Shown here in pieces: positions 60,157 through 64,000 of a DNA stretch of 64,000 bases. The DNA is from Latrodectus hesperus (Eukaryota; Arthropoda; Arachnida; Araneae; Theridiidae), in contig JAJQOW010000014.1 of the NCBI GenBank assembly GCA_037975125.1, forward strand, positions 21,035,484-21,099,483. The letters are read 5' to 3'. The translations under genes were made by a program, and so were the position numbers. Positions within the stretch are counted from its first letter, which is position 1; every line of letters begins with the position of its first letter. The notes below the pieces were generated by a model. The model saw only the letters and a program-made list of their open reading frames with translations, was not told the origin of the DNA and searched no databases.

Positions 60157-60480
60157 GCTTGGAATTTTAATCACATTCAGTATATCTATTCATTTTTAAA
60201 AAATAAAAAAGGGAAATAAATAACAGTGTATCATTTGTTAACTGTCAGATTTTATTTGGTTAGATTAATATTTAGATTATTTATATAATATTATGGATGC
60301 TTATAATTTTAATCATTCATAATTTGCTTGGAATTTTAATTATTCAGTATATCTATTCATTTTTAAAAAATATTAAAAAATAAAAAAGAGAAATAAATAA
60401 CAGAGTATCATTTGTTAATTGTCAGATTTTATTTGACTAAATAATATTTAGATAAATTTATATTAATTTTATGTTTAAAA
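60157..60480. repeat. About 170-bp tandem duplication
   Basis: Units start at GCTTGGAATTTTAAT (60157 and 60327). Both contain TATATCTATTCATTTTTAAA and TATCATTTGTTAA, with moderate divergence. Confidence 0.82.
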
Positions 60481-62562
60481 AGTCTCGTTTTACAATTGCT
60501 ATTATCAAATTTTGCCAAATTATATCTAAATAGTCAAAAAAATTCAATATAACTAAAATGACAAAAAAATCTTTAAAAAAAATAATTTTCTCAAACTCAC
60601 CAGGATTTTAACTGAAAAGTTAAATTCCTGCTCTCAACTGCGAGATCGAAATAAAAATTACAATACATAATTTATTTATTCTATAATATAGTTCTAAACA
60701 ATAATAAATTAATAATAATTATATAAAATAATGATAATATGAATCGAAAATAGAATAATTATAATAAAAATATTGAATTAATAGCATGTAGAAATTTTGA
60801 ATTATTCTCAAAAAACTTAAAAATTCTCAAATGTCCCTCTATCATACCATCAATAAATTGTAGCTAAAATGGTAATAACTTGTCACACATGCATTTAATT
60901 CTGATTTTAATATGTTATGGAAATTATTTCTATCAATTTTTTAAAGAGACTTGCTCTTGATTTTGTTTATTCTGATTAAATTTCCAATTAAGAAAATATT
61001 TCTGAAAGATTTGCATAAACAAGAATTCACCCTCATTTAATAGCATTAGAATTAAAATATTTTTTATAAAATAAAATAATAGAGTTGCATAAAATGGGTT
61101 GGAATATTAATTTTTCTATCTCTAAGAAATGCAATTAAATAGGACGCTTGTGCTTGGTTTTTCTTTTCTTTAATATATTTGATTTATTTCGTTTATTTCC
61201 AGCTGTCTAATTATTTATGCTGATCAAAGCATATAAGTACTACCAACAACTTCCTAATTTTTGCCCTCAATCAAGTGAATAGTTCTATAGTACTTTGTTT
61301 ACTATTCTCCTCTCATCCAAAGAAAAGAGATAATAATTTATTGAATTTTAACATCAACAAGTCTTCTCATCAAGACCAGCAGACCGGTATAAAAACCATC
61401 TTGTCGTAGATAATACTTTAAAATTAATCACGCGAGTAAAAAGTTAAATACAACAATCACAAATTCAACAAATATATATTTAAAGAATCTAAGTACAAAT
61501 GATTATTATACCTATTCATTTCAAATGTGTGAAATGAAATATTAGTAACAGAACACAAGAGCTATTTTCTTTCGCTGGTATGCATGTAGCCCGTTATAAT
61601 CAAATGCAATAATAGCAAATGTAATTTTCTCTGATTATAAAACTAAATAATATAGAAAATCTATTTCTAAATTAATTTGTTTAACTGAGAATACTTTTGC
61701 AATTAAAAATTTCTTAAATGTTATAAAATTAAACCTATCAATTTATTGAAGCTCAAAGTAATCTCTAACTGCTGTGTCCTTCTTACATTAATTTTCAGAA
61801 ACTCAAGTGTATGTCCAAGAAATGTTTTTAAGATCCTTTATAAGTCTATAACTATTTTTTTATTACTATTATGTAATCAAAACTGTATTCATGAAAAAGC
61901 AGTTTCAAAAATGGAAAGGAATAAGAATTGCATACAGTCTTATAAATAATAAATTTTATTTTTTAGTTTTTAAGACTAGACTCGTAAATAATTAAGGACT
62001 TTTGAGAAGACATATTATATCGTAATGTGAAGACCATGAAAATAATCTGAATTTTTGGTAACATATTCATTCAGTAGTTTATAATGTACAATACAATTAA
62101 ACGTAAATAAATGCGTAAAACTAGTTAACATCTTTAAATTTTTAAATGATTTTGAAGTTTTGTTTTAATTTTGTTTGACCTTTTAACAGTCATTCATTTG
62201 ATAATGCGCTGTTTCCGCATCAAAAGAATTTGATAATTGTGTAATAATATGAATTATTCAATAGTAAATAATCGCAAAATCAAAAAAATTTTACATTAAT
62301 ATAAATAAGTACAAATTTGTAATTTCAATAATATCTAAATGCCTATTACCAAGCTTTGTCTCTCTTATATTAAATATATCGTTATTGGAATTTATATGGA
62401 ATGCAAACCAACATGATTCAACGCAAAGAAAAGCAATAATTAGGATAAAACAAAATTTAAACCAAATTAGAATCGCTTAAAATCGATTGAAACATCGTTC
62501 GAATTCGGCTATGAATATTTAAAAATTGTTCTCGAACATATTTTTAATATTGTCCCTTAGAA

Positions 62563-62645
62563 CAGTGTTTCTCAACTGTATTTACTCCAAGGACCGATAA
62601 AATACTTCGGTACGTTCTCGCGAACCGGCAAGTTTAACAATTCGA
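62563..62645 (+). mobile_element. hAT-like terminal fragment
   Basis: It begins CAGTGTTTCTCAACTG, typical of the inverted ends of hAT elements, followed by AAGGACCGATAAAATACTTC and CGCGAACCGGCAAG, which resemble the known subterminal 'cggaccggtaaaat' text. No opposite end or 8-bp duplication was found. Confidence 0.5.
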
Positions 62646-62929
62646 CACATTGGCACAATTTCTTCTCATAAATAAATCATGAAGACAAAAATAATTTTTA
62701 ATGAGTAATTAGAAAATCTAAATAATTTTATAAATTATAACTATAGGTATTCAGTATTCAAGTAATCAGCGATACTCAAGGCAGACAGGAACACACTAAC
62801 TGGCGTACACTAAGTGTAAGGAACGGCAATTTATGAAAGGCGATAGTTGACAGTTAGTTATATTTTTCATCATCTATCATATTATTTTCTAAACTAGTAA
62901 ATCATCGTTGTCAGTAGGGTGCGTCTTTC

Positions 62930-63232
62930 GTTTAGTTAGAGCACCACGAAGGTGAAAGTACGACTTTGTTCTTCAAGTCTCCCGATAGATGGCACCACCA
63001 GAAGACCCACTCCTTCAATTTGATCATTGATTTGAAGGGAGAGGAAATTTTCTCCAGACCATTACACCCTTGGTAACTAACTGCTCAATGACCGACCACA
63101 GGACTTTCAATTCCACAGATTCAACGATCACATATACCGCATGTACTCGGTGGATCTTTGGCGGCATTGGGAATCGAACTCCACCCGTTCGGACGGAAGG
63201 CCGACGCCATAACCACTAGGCTACCACGGCTC
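62930..63232 (-). mobile_element. tRNA-derived SINE
   Basis: On the minus strand it begins GCCGTGGTAGCCTAGTGGTT, with a good box A (TAGCCTAGTGG), followed by a box B-like GGAGTTCGATTCCC. The body is about 230 bases. The head is tRNA-like, but it cannot be a simple tRNA because of the attached body. Typical of arthropod SINE families. Confidence 0.75.
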
Positions 63233-63439
63233 TTTTTCTATCCTTTTTATTATGATTGTATCTCTAATCAGAAAGCATGAACGATAATGAAATCACACCC
63301 GTTCCAATCACATTATATGAATATCTTTTTTTACCAATAAAGTACGGAAATCATAAATTTACACTCCATTTACTTAATTTGCAAATGAACTGACCTGAGA
63401 GATCAAGAGTTTTCACATTTTACCTAAGTAATATGGACA

Positions 63440-63745
63440 TAATGGCTAACGCCGCAGTGGTCGGGTTGGTTTGTGTGTCGTTCTCTTTATCGGAAGATAG
63501 TAAGATTGAATCCCAAATTAAACAAAGATACGGCGTATTCAGTAAAGGCTGCTGGGATACTTTAAATACGTTGTGGTGGCAATGTCCTCTAAGTTAAATA
63601 TTTATTCTGTGGGAGTGGCAGGTCAAGTATTCGGAAATCTTTTGTTTGATCCCTGCTTCCGCATTACGTAACCTAATCTCTGGGTTAGGTGCAGGAAAAC
63701 ATTCTGGAGCAACAACAGCACAATGGCTCCCATGTTGTCAGAATT
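63440..63745 (+). mobile_element. Second, more diverged SINE-like element
   Basis: GCTAACGCCGCAGTGGTCGG followed about 50 bases later by AAGATTGAATCCC looks like decayed boxes A and B. A less AT-rich body follows, ending near AGCAACAACAGCACAATGG. Boundaries are approximate. Confidence 0.5.
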
Positions 63746-64000
63746 AAAACTTTAATTATTGATAATTTGATTCTATCAAAAAATCTATTATTTGTTTGAT
63801 TATATTAATTTGATTTTTAGGTATATATCGAAACACATAAATAAATAACATATTAATTTTCTTAACAGTGTGTGTAATCGTATCTTAAGCCATTTAATTC
63901 TTTATTATAACTTTTAATTGATGATTAATTCTATTAAATAATTTGTGAATTACTTGATTTTAATTTACTTGTTTAGAGATATGGAAAATATATAAACATT

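Larger units (their letters stand above)
58596..62562. other. AT-rich intergenic DNA
   Basis: No convincing exon. It contains two local tandem duplications, at 58981 and 60157. Confidence 0.45.

Noticed and set aside
63162..63232. Functional tRNA gene
   Set aside because: Boxes A and B are good, but a roughly 230-base SINE body follows and the acceptor-stem partner sequence is missing.

Overview
The window is AT-rich animal genomic DNA with long introns, GT-AG splice sites, (TA)n microsatellites and many decayed transposons. The twin-CX9C gene, the tRNA-headed SINEs, the mariner, piggyBac and pogo-like elements and the LINE style all suggest an arthropod. A chelicerate such as a spider is my best guess, but that is inference from repeat style, not proof.

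Layout. Bases 1-49312 hold the 3' part of one large plus-strand gene; its 5' end lies left of the window. I can place 26 consecutive exons (2659-49312, about 4.19 kb coding, about 1,390 residues). The phases agree at all 25 junctions. The exons spell an extracellular protein with DxCGxC-type cysteine-rich repeats (exons 1-4), a long beta-rich ectodomain, a REJ-like (receptor for egg jelly) region, a GPS/GAIN-type autoproteolysis site ending in HLT, one transmembrane helix and a short basic tail. It looks like a polycystin-1/REJ-related protein that stops after a single membrane pass. One frame break sits in exon 1, at the G-run 2805-2808.

The intron between exons 4 and 5 contains an intact intronless gene for the mitochondrial twin-CX9C protein CMC1 (13906-14259) on the same strand. 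The other introns hold mobile elements: three short LINE-derived retroposons with perfect 13-14 bp target duplications (2057-2626, 5780-6570, 38247-39064), an internally deleted mariner with its catalytic triad intact (28450-29325), a decayed second mariner (19541-20715), a terminal-inverted-repeat MITE, a foldback unit containing a tRNA-derived SINE, a 135-bp tandem repeat, and a nest of three elements in one intron: piggyBac inside a LINE fragment inside a pogo-like transposon (32116-35637).

Bases 49313-64000 are mostly AT-rich intergenic DNA with local tandem duplications, a Tc1-like relic, a hAT-like end and two tRNA-type SINEs near the right edge. A weak two-exon candidate encodes a 57-residue peptide (57640-58595). 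No rRNA, CRISPR or bacterial-type feature was seen. Coordinates come from reading the sequence by eye; no alignment or domain search was run.
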